DNA of 64,000 nucleotides from Bradyrhizobium sp. WSM3983 (GTDB lineage: Bacteria > Pseudomonadota > Alphaproteobacteria > Rhizobiales > Xanthobacteraceae), in assembly GCF_000473045.1 (NCBI RefSeq), contig NZ_AXAY01000025.1:87599-151598 (forward strand), given 5' to 3'. How positions within the stretch are numbered: position 1 is the first letter of the stretch; the number at the start of each line of letters is the position of its first letter. Below the pieces are notes generated by a model that saw only the letters and a program-made list of their open reading frames with translations, did no database searches and was not told where the DNA came from. The translations under genes and the position numbers were made by a program. This document shows positions 49,834 through 59,470 of this stretch, piece by piece.

Positions 49834-50172
49834 ATGAAGCATTCAGCCTGCGAGCATTGTTCCAGTTCCGTTACAGGTGCGCTTCGGCTTCCGAGCAGAT
49901 TCGGTCGCGCGCTGATCTGGCTCTATCGACACGCACTGTCGCCGCTGGTCGGCTACAACTGCCGCCATCTGCCGACTTGCTCCGTGTACGGTGACGAGGC
50001 CATCGAGCGCTTCGGACTCTGGGCCGGCGGCTGGATGACTCTCGCGCGCTTGTTGCGTTGCAACCCCTTCGGCACCTCTGGCATCGACAACGTACCTCTT
50101 GCTGCGCCGAGGGGGGCGCGCTGGTACCTGCCCTGGCGCTACGGCCGCTGGCGCGGCGTTAATGACCCCTAA
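49834..50172 (+). CDS. yidD: Membrane protein insertion efficiency factor YidD
   Basis: 112 residues. LIWLYRHALSPLVGYNCRHL, PTCSVYGDEAIERFG and ARLLRCNPFG are the YidD signature, with its conserved Cys residues. Assists YidC-dependent insertion at the inner membrane. Stands alone here, away from rnpA-yidC, as is usual in this group. Confidence 0.9.
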   Translation: MKHSACEHCSSSVTGALRLPSRFGRALIWLYRHALSPLVGYNCRHLPTCSVYGDEAIERFGLWAGGWMTLARLLRCNPFGTSGIDNVPLAAPRGARWYLPWRYGRWRGVNDP

Positions 50173-50263
50173 GCATGCTGCGGTGCTTTGTGCATCGGTG
50201 CTCTGACTGGAACCGGAACTCCGCCCTCGCGTTGTTGTGATGCTCCCACGGGAGGAAACAACA

Positions 50264-50476
50264 ATGCGCTGGAAAATCAGCCCTCATTTTCACTTCAGGC
50301 CTGGTTCACATCTTAGCTTTCGTCCGCGGGATCACGATCCCCGCGCCATCGATATGCTCGCGATCATCGCTCTGCTCGTCTTCGTCATCGGCTCCGGCTG
50401 GTACCTGGCGATAAACCTTGCAACGCCGCCAAGCACGACTGCGTTCATCGTGCCGAGCCAGAGCGTGCACTGGTAG
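50264..50476 (+). CDS. Small membrane protein
   Basis: 70 residues from ATG 50264 (GGGAGGAAAC upstream). A basic and His-rich start (MRWKISPHFHFRPGSHLSFR) is followed by one transmembrane helix (MLAIIALLVFVIGSGWYLAI). Its stop abuts the convergent gene. Function unknown. Confidence 0.6.
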   Translation: MRWKISPHFHFRPGSHLSFRPRDHDPRAIDMLAIIALLVFVIGSGWYLAINLATPPSTTAFIVPSQSVHW

Positions 50477-51688
50477 CTAGCGGAACCAGAAGAAGCGTCC
50501 GGGCGGCGGCGGGACCGGCTCGGGCGGACGCAGTCGCTTCGGCCGCGGCTTCGGCGGCGGTTCGGCGAACGAGGTTGTCTCCGCGTCCGGCGCGGCCTCG
50601 CTCCCGGGGATCTTCACCGACAGCAGCAAGTTCGACTCATGCATCCGCCAGCGATAGCCGACGCCGAAATCGATCGGCTGCGCGCGCGTGAACAGCTCGG
50701 CGTAACGCTCCTGATAGCGGCCGGCGAATTCGCCGATCGGCCCGAGATAGCGGCCGAACGGGAAGAAGCGCCATTGCCGCGGATTGTAGCTGGCGAGCGG
50801 AATGCCGGAATCATCCTGGATGATGGTCGCGCTGTTGGCGAGCAGCCAGTCGCGGGCAATGGTGAAGTTGCCCGCGTGCAAGAGATACGACGCGCTCTTG
50901 AGCAGGCTGTTGCCGGGCCCGAGTGTCTCACAGAATTTCAGGAAGCCGGCCGCGCGCGCGCCGGAATTGGAGAGATCGGTCGAGAAATAATACAGTGTGC
51001 GCGCCTCGCCGTCGGCGCCAGCGAACGTGATGCGGACCCCGCGTGTGGCATTCGGCCCCGGATTGTCATTGCCCGTATGCACCCCGCCCTTGTCGTCGAG
51101 CGCGACCGTCTCGACGTTGCGGATGGTCTTGCCGGAGCGCGCCAGGAAGACGTAGAGGATCGGCAAGGTGCCGTTGACCTGGTTAGCGCGCAGGTCGACC
51201 TTCATCTGCTTGGTGATGAAGAAAGAGAAGCTTAGGATCGAGCCCAGCGAGCGCTCGACATTGTAGAGCGCGGCATTGACCGAGCCGCGCGGCAACCTGG
51301 TCAGATCGGGCACCGCACCGGCCGGTTCCAGCGCGCCCAGCACGTAGGTGCTGGCCTTGGAATAGAAGGCGTTGGCGTAGAGGAAATCCGGGCCGCTGAA
51401 AAAATAGAACATGGTCGGCCGCGGCGCGGCGAGATTGACGTCGGACCAGCTCCGGATCTTCGACAATTGCCGTTGCTCGAGCTGGGCGAAGGCGCCGTCG
51501 AAGAATTTTGCGTGATGCTGCCAGGACGGATCCCTGGTGAGCGCCACCAGCGGCGAGTCCGCCGAAGGCTGCATGCCCGCGAGGAAGCGCGCGGTGTCGT
51601 CGAAAGTAACCTCGACCGCGCGCGCGGACGAGATGGCCGCAGCCATAAGGGCAAGAGCGACGGCCGCAAGTCTCATGGGTCGAAACAT
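50477..51688 (-). CDS. Exported hypothetical protein
   Basis: 403 residues. Signal MFRPMRLAAVALALMAAAIS up to ARA, then a globular domain (FAGMQPSADSPL-type start; MFYFFSGPDFLYANAFYSKA; TLYYFSTDLSNSGARAAGFL) and a Pro-rich end (PPKPRPKRLRPPEPVPPPP). Periplasmic. I do not know the family. Starts 2 bp after the permease stop, so probably in one operon with it. Confidence 0.65.
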   Translation of the reverse strand: MFRPMRLAAVALALMAAAISSARAVEVTFDDTARFLAGMQPSADSPLVALTRDPSWQHHAKFFDGAFAQLEQRQLSKIRSWSDVNLAAPRPTMFYFFSGPDFLYANAFYSKASTYVLGALEPAGAVPDLTRLPRGSVNAALYNVERSLGSILSFSFFITKQMKVDLRANQVNGTLPILYVFLARSGKTIRNVETVALDDKGGVHTGNDNPGPNATRGVRITFAGADGEARTLYYFSTDLSNSGARAAGFLKFCETLGPGNSLLKSASYLLHAGNFTIARDWLLANSATIIQDDSGIPLASYNPRQWRFFPFGRYLGPIGEFAGRYQERYAELFTRAQPIDFGVGYRWRMHESNLLLSVKIPGSEAAPDAETTSFAEPPPKPRPKRLRPPEPVPPPPGRFFWFR

Positions 51689-51690
51689 GT

Positions 51691-53055
51691 CTATTCGCGA
51701 TTGTGTGACGTGGCAGCGGCGACCGGCCGCCTGCGGAAAACGGCATAAATCAACAGGCCAGAGAGCATGACGAGCATCCCCGACAGCGACTGCACCGGCC
51801 GCTCGGTCAAGAGGTAGTACATCATGGACGCGGTCACGAGCAGGAAAATGAGCGGCGTGAACGGGTATCCCCAGGCGCGATAGGGTCGCGGCAAATCGGG
51901 ATCGGTGATGCGCAGCTTGATGACGCCCGCGACCGTGAAGAACGAGCAGAACAGCAGCGAGAACTGGATGAAGTCGAGCACCGCCTCGAAGCTGCGCGTG
52001 AACAGCAACAGATTGGCGACCGCGAGCTGAAACAGGACGGCGTAGGCCGGCGCGCCGCTCACCGATCGCTTCGAGAACACGCGGAGCGCCGGAATGTCCT
52101 CCCCCATCGTCATCATCACGCGCGGGCCGATCCACATCATCGCGCTGATCGACGAGATCAGACCGACACAGATCATCGCACCGACGATCCGGCCGCCGAG
52201 GGGACCGAAGATGGCGCTGCCGGCCACGCTTGCGACGTCGAGCTGGCCGGCCAGCGCGCTGATTGGCGTCGAGTAGAGAAATACCGCGTTGAGCGCGACA
52301 TACAGCACCAGCACGATCAGCGTGCCCACGAGCAGCGCACGCGGCAGGCTTTGCTGCGGCGTGCTCATCTCGCCGATGATGTAGGTCGCGGCATTCCACC
52401 CCGAGAACGAGTACATCACGAAGACAAGCCCGATCGCGAAAGGCGCGCTCACGATATGGGCGAGATCACCGGCGTGCGGCGCAAAGGAGATCGGCTGCGG
52501 CGTGCCGACGACGAAGCCTGCGACGAGGAAAGTAACGATCAGCACGACCTTGAGGATGGTCGAGACCAGCTGGAAGGTCGAGGAGTGCCTGACGCCGGTC
52601 AATTGTACGATCGAGACCAGCCACACCACGCCGATCGCCAGCGGGATCGGCGGCACCTCAGGCATGACGGACTTGGCGTATTCACCGAAGGCCATGGCCG
52701 CGAGCGCCACCGGCGCCGCGAAACCCACCGTCGCCGAGACCCAGCCGGCGAGAAAGCCGAAGGCCGGATGATAGGCGCGGCCGAGGAAATTGTACTCGCC
52801 GCTCGAGCGCGGAAACATCGCGCCCAACTCGCTGTAGCAGAACACGCCGCACAGCGCGACGATGCCGCCGACGGTCCACAGCGCGAGGATCGAGAAGCCC
52901 GAGGGGATGTCCTTGACCTGGAAGCCGAGGCTGGTGAAGACGCCGACCCCGATCATGTCGGCAACGACGATCGCGGTTGCGACCAGAACGGAAACCCCGG
53001 AGCCGCCGGTCAGCCGCCCGGTCCAGGACGCGGTTCCCGCATCTGATGCCGTCAT
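51691..53055 (-). CDS. APC-family amino-acid permease
   Basis: 454 residues with twelve hydrophobic segments. MIGVGVFTSLGFQV in the first helix, the unwound-helix segment around YSFSGWNAATYIIGEM, and RSSGEYNFLGRAYHPAFGFL fit the APC/LAT-like transporters. Inner membrane; takes up or exchanges amino acids, substrate unknown. Coupled to the exported protein downstream. Confidence 0.85.
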   Translation of the reverse strand: MTASDAGTASWTGRLTGGSGVSVLVATAIVVADMIGVGVFTSLGFQVKDIPSGFSILALWTVGGIVALCGVFCYSELGAMFPRSSGEYNFLGRAYHPAFGFLAGWVSATVGFAAPVALAAMAFGEYAKSVMPEVPPIPLAIGVVWLVSIVQLTGVRHSSTFQLVSTILKVVLIVTFLVAGFVVGTPQPISFAPHAGDLAHIVSAPFAIGLVFVMYSFSGWNAATYIIGEMSTPQQSLPRALLVGTLIVLVLYVALNAVFLYSTPISALAGQLDVASVAGSAIFGPLGGRIVGAMICVGLISSISAMMWIGPRVMMTMGEDIPALRVFSKRSVSGAPAYAVLFQLAVANLLLFTRSFEAVLDFIQFSLLFCSFFTVAGVIKLRITDPDLPRPYRAWGYPFTPLIFLLVTASMMYYLLTERPVQSLSGMLVMLSGLLIYAVFRRRPVAAATSHNRE

Positions 53056-53362
53056 CTGGGTCCTTCGCCTCAGGCGTCGCGCCTCATGGGAGGCATCGTG
53101 CAGATTGGTCCAGTCAATTCAAGCAGGGTTAACAAGGGTTAAATGAGGCGATCCGAATAGGTAATTAGTCACCTTTTATGCCCGTCCTTGGACTATAAAC
53201 CCGTAATCGGCCGCGGAAATACGCGCATCACTCCCACAATCGCGACACGATTGCGTGGTCTTTTTTGATCGTTCCGGATGTGGGGAAGTTTCTCCGGACA
53301 CTTAACGTCGCCTAAACGCCAGTCGGCTCAATTGTCTTAAGAATGCCGATGGACGTGAGTTC
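53056..53362. other. Intergenic region with a possible small RNA
   Basis: 307 bp with no gene. It contains a TATAAA (53194-53199) and, about 35 bp downstream, a terminator-like hairpin ending in TTTTTT. No plus-strand gene lies upstream to need that terminator, so a short RNA from about 53205 to 53266 is possible. No good -35 box is visible. Confidence 0.3.
53234..53267 (+). terminator. Intrinsic terminator
   Basis: CCACAATCG (53234-53242) pairs, with a small bulge, with CGATTGCGTGG (53248-53258), followed by TCTTTTTT. A well-formed terminator on the plus strand. Confidence 0.5.
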
Positions 53363-53416
53363 ATGGCTTGGGGTCATGGGTGGATGGTCGGGGCCGTTCC
53401 GAAATTGAAAGCAGAC

Positions 53417-54733
53417 ATGGGTGCTGACCGGACCAAGACGTCCGGGGCGCGCGGTCGTGCGCTTCGGATCGCCATGATCTCAGGCTTGGTGCCGCTGTCG
53501 CTCACGCTGGTTCAATGCGGCAATGCGCCCAATCCGACGGCGCTCGCGACGAACTCGCAGGCCAACGTCCAAGTCGTCAACCAAGTCGTTGCGAAGACAA
53601 ATCCGCAAACCTCCAATCAACAAGTCGCAAGCGGCGACACGTTCGAAGATCGCTTCCCCGCCCCGCAGTTTAGGGAGCGCTTTCCCTCGGCGAGCGAAAG
53701 CCTTCTGCAACGGCAGATGTCGGACTTCTCGCCCAAGCGCGCCATGCAGCAACAACCGGAGCAGGCGCCCTACAAGGTGGCCTCGCTGGCGCCGCAGATC
53801 CCCTACCAGCGTCCGGCGCGCGACGACCTGACGACCCTCGTCAGCATGAAGTCCTCCGCCTTCCCCTATTTCGGCAACAACCCCGCCTCGGACTCGCCCT
53901 TCCTGAATATCTCCAAGGGCGACCGCCGCGGCCACCGCAGCTACTCGGGGCGCGTGTTCTGGCAGGACGAAACCTACAATGACAGCCGCGTGCTGGTGCA
54001 CGTCCCCGAGCATTTCGACGTGCGCAAGCCGGGTGTGATCGTGGTGTTCTTCCACGGCAATGGCGCGACGCTCGAGCGCGACGTGCGCGACCGCCAGCTG
54101 GTGCCGCGGCAGATCACCGATTCCGGCGCCAATGCCGTGCTGCTTGCGCCGCAGATGGCTGTCGATGCCGCAGACTCCAGCGCCGGAAAATTCTGGCAGC
54201 CGGGCGGCCTCAAGCGCTTCATGGAAGAGTCAGCCAGCCACCTCGCTCAGCTGACCGGCGATCCCAACAGCGCGCGTGCCTTTGCCAATATGCCGATCGT
54301 GATCGTCGGCTACAGCGGCGGATTCCTGCCGACCGCATGGAGCCTCGAGGTCGGCGGCATCAGCGATCGAGTCCGCGGCGTCGTGCTGCTCGATGCGGTC
54401 TATGGCGAAATGGACAAGTTCGCGTCGTGGATCGAGAGCCATCGCTCGGGCTTCTTCGTCAGCTCCTATACCCACTACACCGCACGGCGCGATCGCGAGC
54501 TGATGAGCATGCTCAGGCACAAGGGCATCGGCGTCTCCGAGGACATGGATGGACCGTTGCGTCCGGGTAGTGTCGTGTTCGTCGAAACCGGCGACGGCAT
54601 CACCCACCGCGACTACGTCAACCGCGCGTGGACGCAATACCCGCTCAAGGACGTGCTGGTGAAGATGTCGGCAACGCCGGCGCTGGCGCTGACACGCGTG
54701 GCAGCCACCAGCCCTTCGGCATCGAATCGTTAG
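53417..54733 (+). CDS. Alpha/beta-hydrolase-like lipoprotein
   Basis: 438 residues from ATG 53417. A basic N-region, MISGLVPLSLTLVQCGN as lipoprotein signal, a disordered linker of about 150 residues rich in Gln/Asn/Pro, then a hydrolase fold: VIVVFFHGNGATLERD and IVIVGYSGGFLPTAWSLE with GYSGG as nucleophile elbow, and a late His (GDGITHRDYV). An in-frame ATG at 53363 would place the signal too far from the N-terminus. Substrate unknown. Confidence 0.7.
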   Translation: MGADRTKTSGARGRALRIAMISGLVPLSLTLVQCGNAPNPTALATNSQANVQVVNQVVAKTNPQTSNQQVASGDTFEDRFPAPQFRERFPSASESLLQRQMSDFSPKRAMQQQPEQAPYKVASLAPQIPYQRPARDDLTTLVSMKSSAFPYFGNNPASDSPFLNISKGDRRGHRSYSGRVFWQDETYNDSRVLVHVPEHFDVRKPGVIVVFFHGNGATLERDVRDRQLVPRQITDSGANAVLLAPQMAVDAADSSAGKFWQPGGLKRFMEESASHLAQLTGDPNSARAFANMPIVIVGYSGGFLPTAWSLEVGGISDRVRGVVLLDAVYGEMDKFASWIESHRSGFFVSSYTHYTARRDRELMSMLRHKGIGVSEDMDGPLRPGSVVFVETGDGITHRDYVNRAWTQYPLKDVLVKMSATPALALTRVAATSPSASNR

Positions 54734-54846
54734 TCCGGATAGTGCGCGGGCCGGCATTTCGACGCGCTGCGGGCCGTTGCCTTCAGGGCCATATTGAGCC
54801 GGATCAGCGACTGGCCATCCGGCCCTCGAACCTCAGCTCTTGAGCT

Positions 54847-55236
54847 TTAGCTTTTGGGCAGCTTCGGAATGCTCTCGGCAAAGCCGTTGAAGCAGGCCAG
54901 CCGCTCATCCTCTTCCTTGAAGAAACGGCAATCGGCGTAGCCCTTGGCCTTTGCCGGCTTCGGCTTGGGCGTCGGCGGGATAATGGCGTCGTAGCAGTTG
55001 AGCCGGTCCTTGGTGCCGTCGTCAGTATCGAGGCAGGCCTGAAGCCGGGCCGCGATCGATTGCGGCTTGCCCTTGGGCGCCGCAGCCGGCTTGGCCGCCG
55101 CCTCTTTGGTACCGGCCTTGGTCCCTTTGGGCTTCACCTGCACAAGCGGCTTGTCCCCCACCATCGGTGGCTTGTCGGTCTGCGCAAACGCCGAGGCTGA
55201 ATAGAGCACCGCGGCAACCGCCAGAATCATCCTCAT
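54847..55236 (-). CDS. Small exported protein
   Basis: 129 residues. Signal MRMILAVAAVLYSASAFAQ, a Lys/Ala/Pro-rich linker, then a Cys-containing domain (RLQACLDTDDGTKDRLNCYD; YADCRFFKEEDERLACFNGF) with four Cys. The pattern C...D..R..CYD and DERL.CF recalls small envelope proteins of this family. Unknown function. An in-frame TTG at 55245 is an alternative start. Confidence 0.6.
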   Translation of the reverse strand: MRMILAVAAVLYSASAFAQTDKPPMVGDKPLVQVKPKGTKAGTKEAAAKPAAAPKGKPQSIAARLQACLDTDDGTKDRLNCYDAIIPPTPKPKPAKAKGYADCRFFKEEDERLACFNGFAESIPKLPKS

Positions 55237-55342
55237 TTCAGTCAACTCTCTTTGGTCCCCATGACGGGCGTTCTAGCGCTCTCCCGCGCGGTTTGCCAAG
55301 CGCCTTGCACACCAAGCGCCTTGCGCACAGGAAATGCCGGCT

Positions 55343-56518
55343 TCAGCCCGGGGCGGCAGCAGCCGGCCGGGGACGGCTCACAAGCACCAGGACAAGCGCC
55401 AGCACGACGAAGCCGACCGCCACGAAGCCTGTGCTGTGCAGCAGTTCGCGGGCAAACAGCAGCCCTCCGACGGCCGAGCCAATCGCCTGGCCGATATAGA
55501 GGACTGATGTATTGAGCGCGACGGTTGCAGGCGCGAGCGGGGGCGCGGCCGCGACCAACCGCACCTGCTGCATCGAGTTGGTCGAGGCAAAGCCAAGTCC
55601 CCAGATCGCCACCGCGATCGCCATCAACACAAGGGTGCCCGCGCTCAGCGCCCATCCGGTGATCCCAGCCAGTAACAGGCACGTGAACAACAATGATGTT
55701 GGGTACGGCCCCCATGTGTCGACGATACGGCTCGCCACCACGACGCCGAGGAAGCCGCAGATTCCATAGATCGCGAACACCATGCCGATCGCATCCGGGC
55801 TCGCCTCGGTCAGCTTCTTGAGCAGCGGACCCATGAAAGTGAACACCGCGAACTGTCCGGACATCTGCAGCATCGTGATCGCGAGCAGCAGCAGGATCGT
55901 CCTGTTGCGGCCGACTTCGCTCCAGGTCTTGAGGTCGACCGGCGTGCCCTTCAAACCAGCCGGCAGGCGCACCAGCAGTAACAGGAAGCTGACGCAGCCG
56001 AGCGCGCCGATCTCGCCATAGGCGGCGCGCCAACCATAGCGGCTGGCGATGAAGGTGATCAGCGGGAGGCCGACCGCGGCAGCCAACGACCAGCCGAGGA
56101 AGATGTAGGCGATCGTGCTGCCGCGCCGCTCCGCCGGCACGATCAGCGCCGCCGTACCCGCAGCCTGCGGCGTGTAGAGCGCGCCGACGGCGAGCATCAC
56201 CAGTCGAATGACAAGGAGGCTTGCGTAGTCGGGCGCAAAGGCCGAGGCGAGATTGCCAAGGGCGAGCACCGCGAGCGTGGTGGTGAGCAAGATCCGCCGC
56301 TCGATGCGGCTGGTCAGCCAAGCCGTCAGCGGCGAGCCGATGCACAGCGTGATTGCGCCAAAGGTGATGAGCAGCCCGGCCGCATGGATGCTGACGTCGA
56401 GCCCCGTCGACAATTCCGGGAGCATTCCCGCCGGCGCCAGCACCGAGCAACCGGTAACGAGATTGCCGAGCATCAGGGCGGTTGGCGTGAAACGGCCGGC
56501 GGCAGGCGATTTTTCCAT
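55343..56518 (-). CDS. MFS transporter
   Basis: 391 residues from ATG 56518. Twelve hydrophobic segments; LTAWLTSRIERRILLTTTLA has the loop 2-3 basic motif, and PAERRGSTIAYIFLGWSLAA the second. Resembles the drug/sugar efflux branch of the major facilitator superfamily. Substrate unknown. The frame stays open upstream to 60145 across the antisense of thrS, but that is an artefact of GC-rich codon use. Confidence 0.85.
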   Translation of the reverse strand: MEKSPAAGRFTPTALMLGNLVTGCSVLAPAGMLPELSTGLDVSIHAAGLLITFGAITLCIGSPLTAWLTSRIERRILLTTTLAVLALGNLASAFAPDYASLLVIRLVMLAVGALYTPQAAGTAALIVPAERRGSTIAYIFLGWSLAAAVGLPLITFIASRYGWRAAYGEIGALGCVSFLLLLVRLPAGLKGTPVDLKTWSEVGRNRTILLLLAITMLQMSGQFAVFTFMGPLLKKLTEASPDAIGMVFAIYGICGFLGVVVASRIVDTWGPYPTSLLFTCLLLAGITGWALSAGTLVLMAIAVAIWGLGFASTNSMQQVRLVAAAPPLAPATVALNTSVLYIGQAIGSAVGGLLFARELLHSTGFVAVGFVVLALVLVLVSRPRPAAAAPG

Positions 56519-56704
56519 GCAAATGCATGTAGAGCAGCTCGGCGACCAGTGAAAGGGCGCGGACCGAAATAGTTGGAGCACCGCCCCGGCTTTTACGCGC
56601 GACTTTCTTGGAATTGCCCGATTGCGCAGGCCGAATCGCCTGATATATCGCTCGTTCCCGCTTACCTGCGCTCGTTCGCAGGAGTGAGCCTCAGGAGAAA
56701 AGCA

Positions 56705-58747
56705 ATGACCGATGACCGCAAGTCCGAATCCGGCTTTCAATACTCCCTCAGCAACCTGAAGCCAGTGACCCCCGCCGCCAAAGTCACCCTCACCTTCCCC
56801 GACGGCGCCCAGCGCCAATATGACCAAAACATCACCGGTCTCGATATCGCCAAGGGGATATCGCCCTCGCTCGCCAAGCGCACCGTCGCGATGGCGCTCG
56901 ACGGCGTGCTCGCCGACCTCAACGATCCCATCGAAGTCGATGCGAAGATCGAACTCGTCAACCGCGACGATCCGCGCGCGCTCGAGCTGATCCGCCACGA
57001 CTGTGCCCACGTGCTGGCGGAAGCCGTGCAATCGCTGTGGCCGGGCACGCAGGTGACCATCGGCCCGGTGATCGAGAACGGCTTCTACTACGACTTCTTC
57101 CGCAACGAGCCGTTCACCCCCGAGGATTTCGCCGCCATCGAGAAAAAGATGCGCGAGATCATCGCGCGCGACAAACCTTTCACGAAAGAGGTTTGGGACC
57201 GCGAGAAAACCAAGCAGGTGTTCCGCGACAAGGGCGAGGCCTTCAAGGTCGAACTGGTCGATGCCATTCCCGGCAGTGAGCCGATCAAGATCTATTACCA
57301 GGGCGACTGGTTCGATCTCTGCCGCGGCCCGCACATGACCTCGACCGGCAAGGTCGGCAACGCCTTCAAGCTGATGAAGGTGGCCGGCGCCTATTGGCGC
57401 GGCGATTCCAACAACCCGATGCTGACCCGCATCTACGGCACGGCCTTCGCCAAGCAGGAGGACCTCGACGCTTATCTCAAGCAAATCGAGGAAGCCGAGA
57501 AGCGCGACCATCGCAAGCTCGGACGCGAGCTCGACCTCTTTCACTTCCAGGAGGAGGGTCCGGGCGTCGTGTTCTGGCACCCGAAGGGCTGGACCATCTT
57601 CCAGCAGCTGATCGCCTATATGCGCCGCCGCCTGACCGGAGATTACAACGAGGTCAACGCGCCGCAGATCCTCGACAAGTCTCTGTGGGAGACCTCCGGC
57701 CATTGGGGCTGGTATCGCGAAAACATGTTCGCGGCGCAGTCGGCCGGCGACGAGGCCGAGGACAAGCGCTGGTTCGCGCTCAAGCCGATGAACTGCCCCG
57801 GTCACGTCCAGATCTTCAAGCACGGCCTGAAGAGCTATCGCGACCTGCCGTTGCGCTTGGCCGAATTCGGCGTGGTGCATCGCTATGAGCCGTCCGGGGC
57901 CATGCACGGCCTGATGCGCGTGCGCGGCTTCACCCAGGACGACGCCCACATCTTCTGCACCGAGGATCAGCTCGCTGACGAGTGCCTGAAGATCAACGAT
58001 CTCATCCTGTCGACCTATTCGGATTTCGGCTTCACCGGCGATCTCACCGTGAAGCTCTCCACGCGGCCGGACAAGCGCGTCGGTACGGACGCGATGTGGG
58101 ATCACGCCGAGCGCGTGATGGCGACTGTGCTGCGCGAGATCCAGTCGCAGAACAATCACATCAAGACCGAGATCAACCCGGGCGAAGGCGCCTTCTACGG
58201 GCCGAAGTTCGAATACGTGCTGCGCGACGCGATCGGCCGCGACTGGCAGTGCGGCACCACGCAGGTCGACTTCAACCTGCCGGAGCGGTTCGGTGCGTTC
58301 TACATCGACCATGACGGCGGCAAGAAACCGCCGGTCATGGTGCACCGCGCGATCTGCGGCTCGATGGAGCGCTATATCGGCATTCTGATCGAACACTATG
58401 CCGGCAACTTCCCGCTCTGGCTCTCGCCGGTGCAGGCGGTGGTCACCACCATCACCTCGGAAGGCGACGAATACGCCAAGCAGGTGCTGGAGCAGGCGCG
58501 ACGCGCAGGGCTTCGGGTCGAGATCGACCTGCGCAACGAAAAGATCAACTACAAGGTCCGCGAGCACTCGCTGGCCAAGATTCCGGCACTGCTCGTGGTC
58601 GGCAAGAAAGAGGCCGAAACGCATTCGGTCTCCGTCCGCCGGCTCGGCAGCGACGGGCAAAAGGTGATGACGACCGCGGAGGCAATCGCCGCGCTGGTCG
58701 ACGAGGCCACCCCGCCGGATGTCCGGCGGATGCGTGAGGCGGTCTGA
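56705..58747 (+). CDS. thrS: Threonyl-tRNA synthetase
   Basis: 680 residues from ATG 56705 (AGGAG 8 nt upstream). N-terminal TGS domain (about 28-90), the editing domain with HDCAHVLAEA, a class II core with MNCPGHVQIFK (zinc Cys), RYEPSGAMHGLMRVRGFTQD (motif 2) and HRAICGSMERYIG (motif 3), then an anticodon-binding domain. Charges tRNA-Thr. An in-frame ATG at 56573 lacks a ribosome site. Confidence 0.95.
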   Translation: MTDDRKSESGFQYSLSNLKPVTPAAKVTLTFPDGAQRQYDQNITGLDIAKGISPSLAKRTVAMALDGVLADLNDPIEVDAKIELVNRDDPRALELIRHDCAHVLAEAVQSLWPGTQVTIGPVIENGFYYDFFRNEPFTPEDFAAIEKKMREIIARDKPFTKEVWDREKTKQVFRDKGEAFKVELVDAIPGSEPIKIYYQGDWFDLCRGPHMTSTGKVGNAFKLMKVAGAYWRGDSNNPMLTRIYGTAFAKQEDLDAYLKQIEEAEKRDHRKLGRELDLFHFQEEGPGVVFWHPKGWTIFQQLIAYMRRRLTGDYNEVNAPQILDKSLWETSGHWGWYRENMFAAQSAGDEAEDKRWFALKPMNCPGHVQIFKHGLKSYRDLPLRLAEFGVVHRYEPSGAMHGLMRVRGFTQDDAHIFCTEDQLADECLKINDLILSTYSDFGFTGDLTVKLSTRPDKRVGTDAMWDHAERVMATVLREIQSQNNHIKTEINPGEGAFYGPKFEYVLRDAIGRDWQCGTTQVDFNLPERFGAFYIDHDGGKKPPVMVHRAICGSMERYIGILIEHYAGNFPLWLSPVQAVVTTITSEGDEYAKQVLEQARRAGLRVEIDLRNEKINYKVREHSLAKIPALLVVGKKEAETHSVSVRRLGSDGQKVMTTAEAIAALVDEATPPDVRRMREAV

Positions 58748-58840
58748 TCCCTGAAATCGATCTAAACTCGCTTTCGGTTGCGGGCGTGCATGCTTATCTC
58801 GGCATGGCACGCCCGACGACCAGCCGAAGAGGTAACCGCA

Positions 58841-59404
58841 GTGCCCGACGCCATCGAACTCCTGAAAACCCGTCGCTCGGTCAAACCGCGCGAGATGACC
58901 GGCCCCGGTCCCTCGCCGGCCGAGCTCGAGACCATTCTCACCATTGGCGCACGGGTGCCAGATCATGGCAAGCTCGCGCCCTGGCGCTTCATCATTTTCG
59001 AAGGCGATGCACGCCAGCGCGCCGGCGAGGTGATCGCAAAGGTCTTTGCCCGCAAAAATCCCGGCGCCCCCGCGGCCGATGTCGAGACCGAGCGCAAGCG
59101 CCTCACCGATGCTCCGTTGGTGATCGGTATCGTCAGCTTCACCAGGCCGCATCCCAAGGTGCCGGCGTGGGAGCAGGAATTGTCGGCGGGCGCGAGCGCC
59201 ATGAACATCGTCACGGCCGCGACCGCGCTCGGCTATGGCGCCTGCTGGCTCACCGGCTGGTTTGCCTTCGATCGCGACGTGCTGGACGGGCTTGGCCTCA
59301 AGCCGGACGAAAAGCTCGCCGGCCTCGTTCACATCGGCACGCCGACCAGGCCGAGCGAGGATCGTCCGCGACCGGTCCTTTCTGAAATCGTGACGCGATT
59401 TTAA
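58841..59404 (+). CDS. Nitroreductase family protein
   Basis: 187 residues from GTG 58841 (GAGGT upstream). LLKTRRSVKPREM at the start, VPDHGKLAPWRFIIF (FMN contact), ATALGYGACWLTGW and the C-terminal HIGTP fit the YdjA-like small nitroreductases. Cytoplasmic FMN enzyme reducing nitro compounds or related substrates with NAD(P)H. Follows thrS by 93 bp on the same strand. Confidence 0.85.
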   Translation: MPDAIELLKTRRSVKPREMTGPGPSPAELETILTIGARVPDHGKLAPWRFIIFEGDARQRAGEVIAKVFARKNPGAPAADVETERKRLTDAPLVIGIVSFTRPHPKVPAWEQELSAGASAMNIVTAATALGYGACWLTGWFAFDRDVLDGLGLKPDEKLAGLVHIGTPTRPSEDRPRPVLSEIVTRF

Positions 59405-59470
59405 TCGAAGGCTTGTTGACCCATCGGACGTCTTGCGGCTTTGATCCCTCGCGCGAGGGAGGAAGCCCGG

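Noticed and set aside
51689..52399. N-terminal extension of the exported protein at 50477
   Set aside because: It overlaps the permease gene in another frame; the signal peptide begins at 51688.
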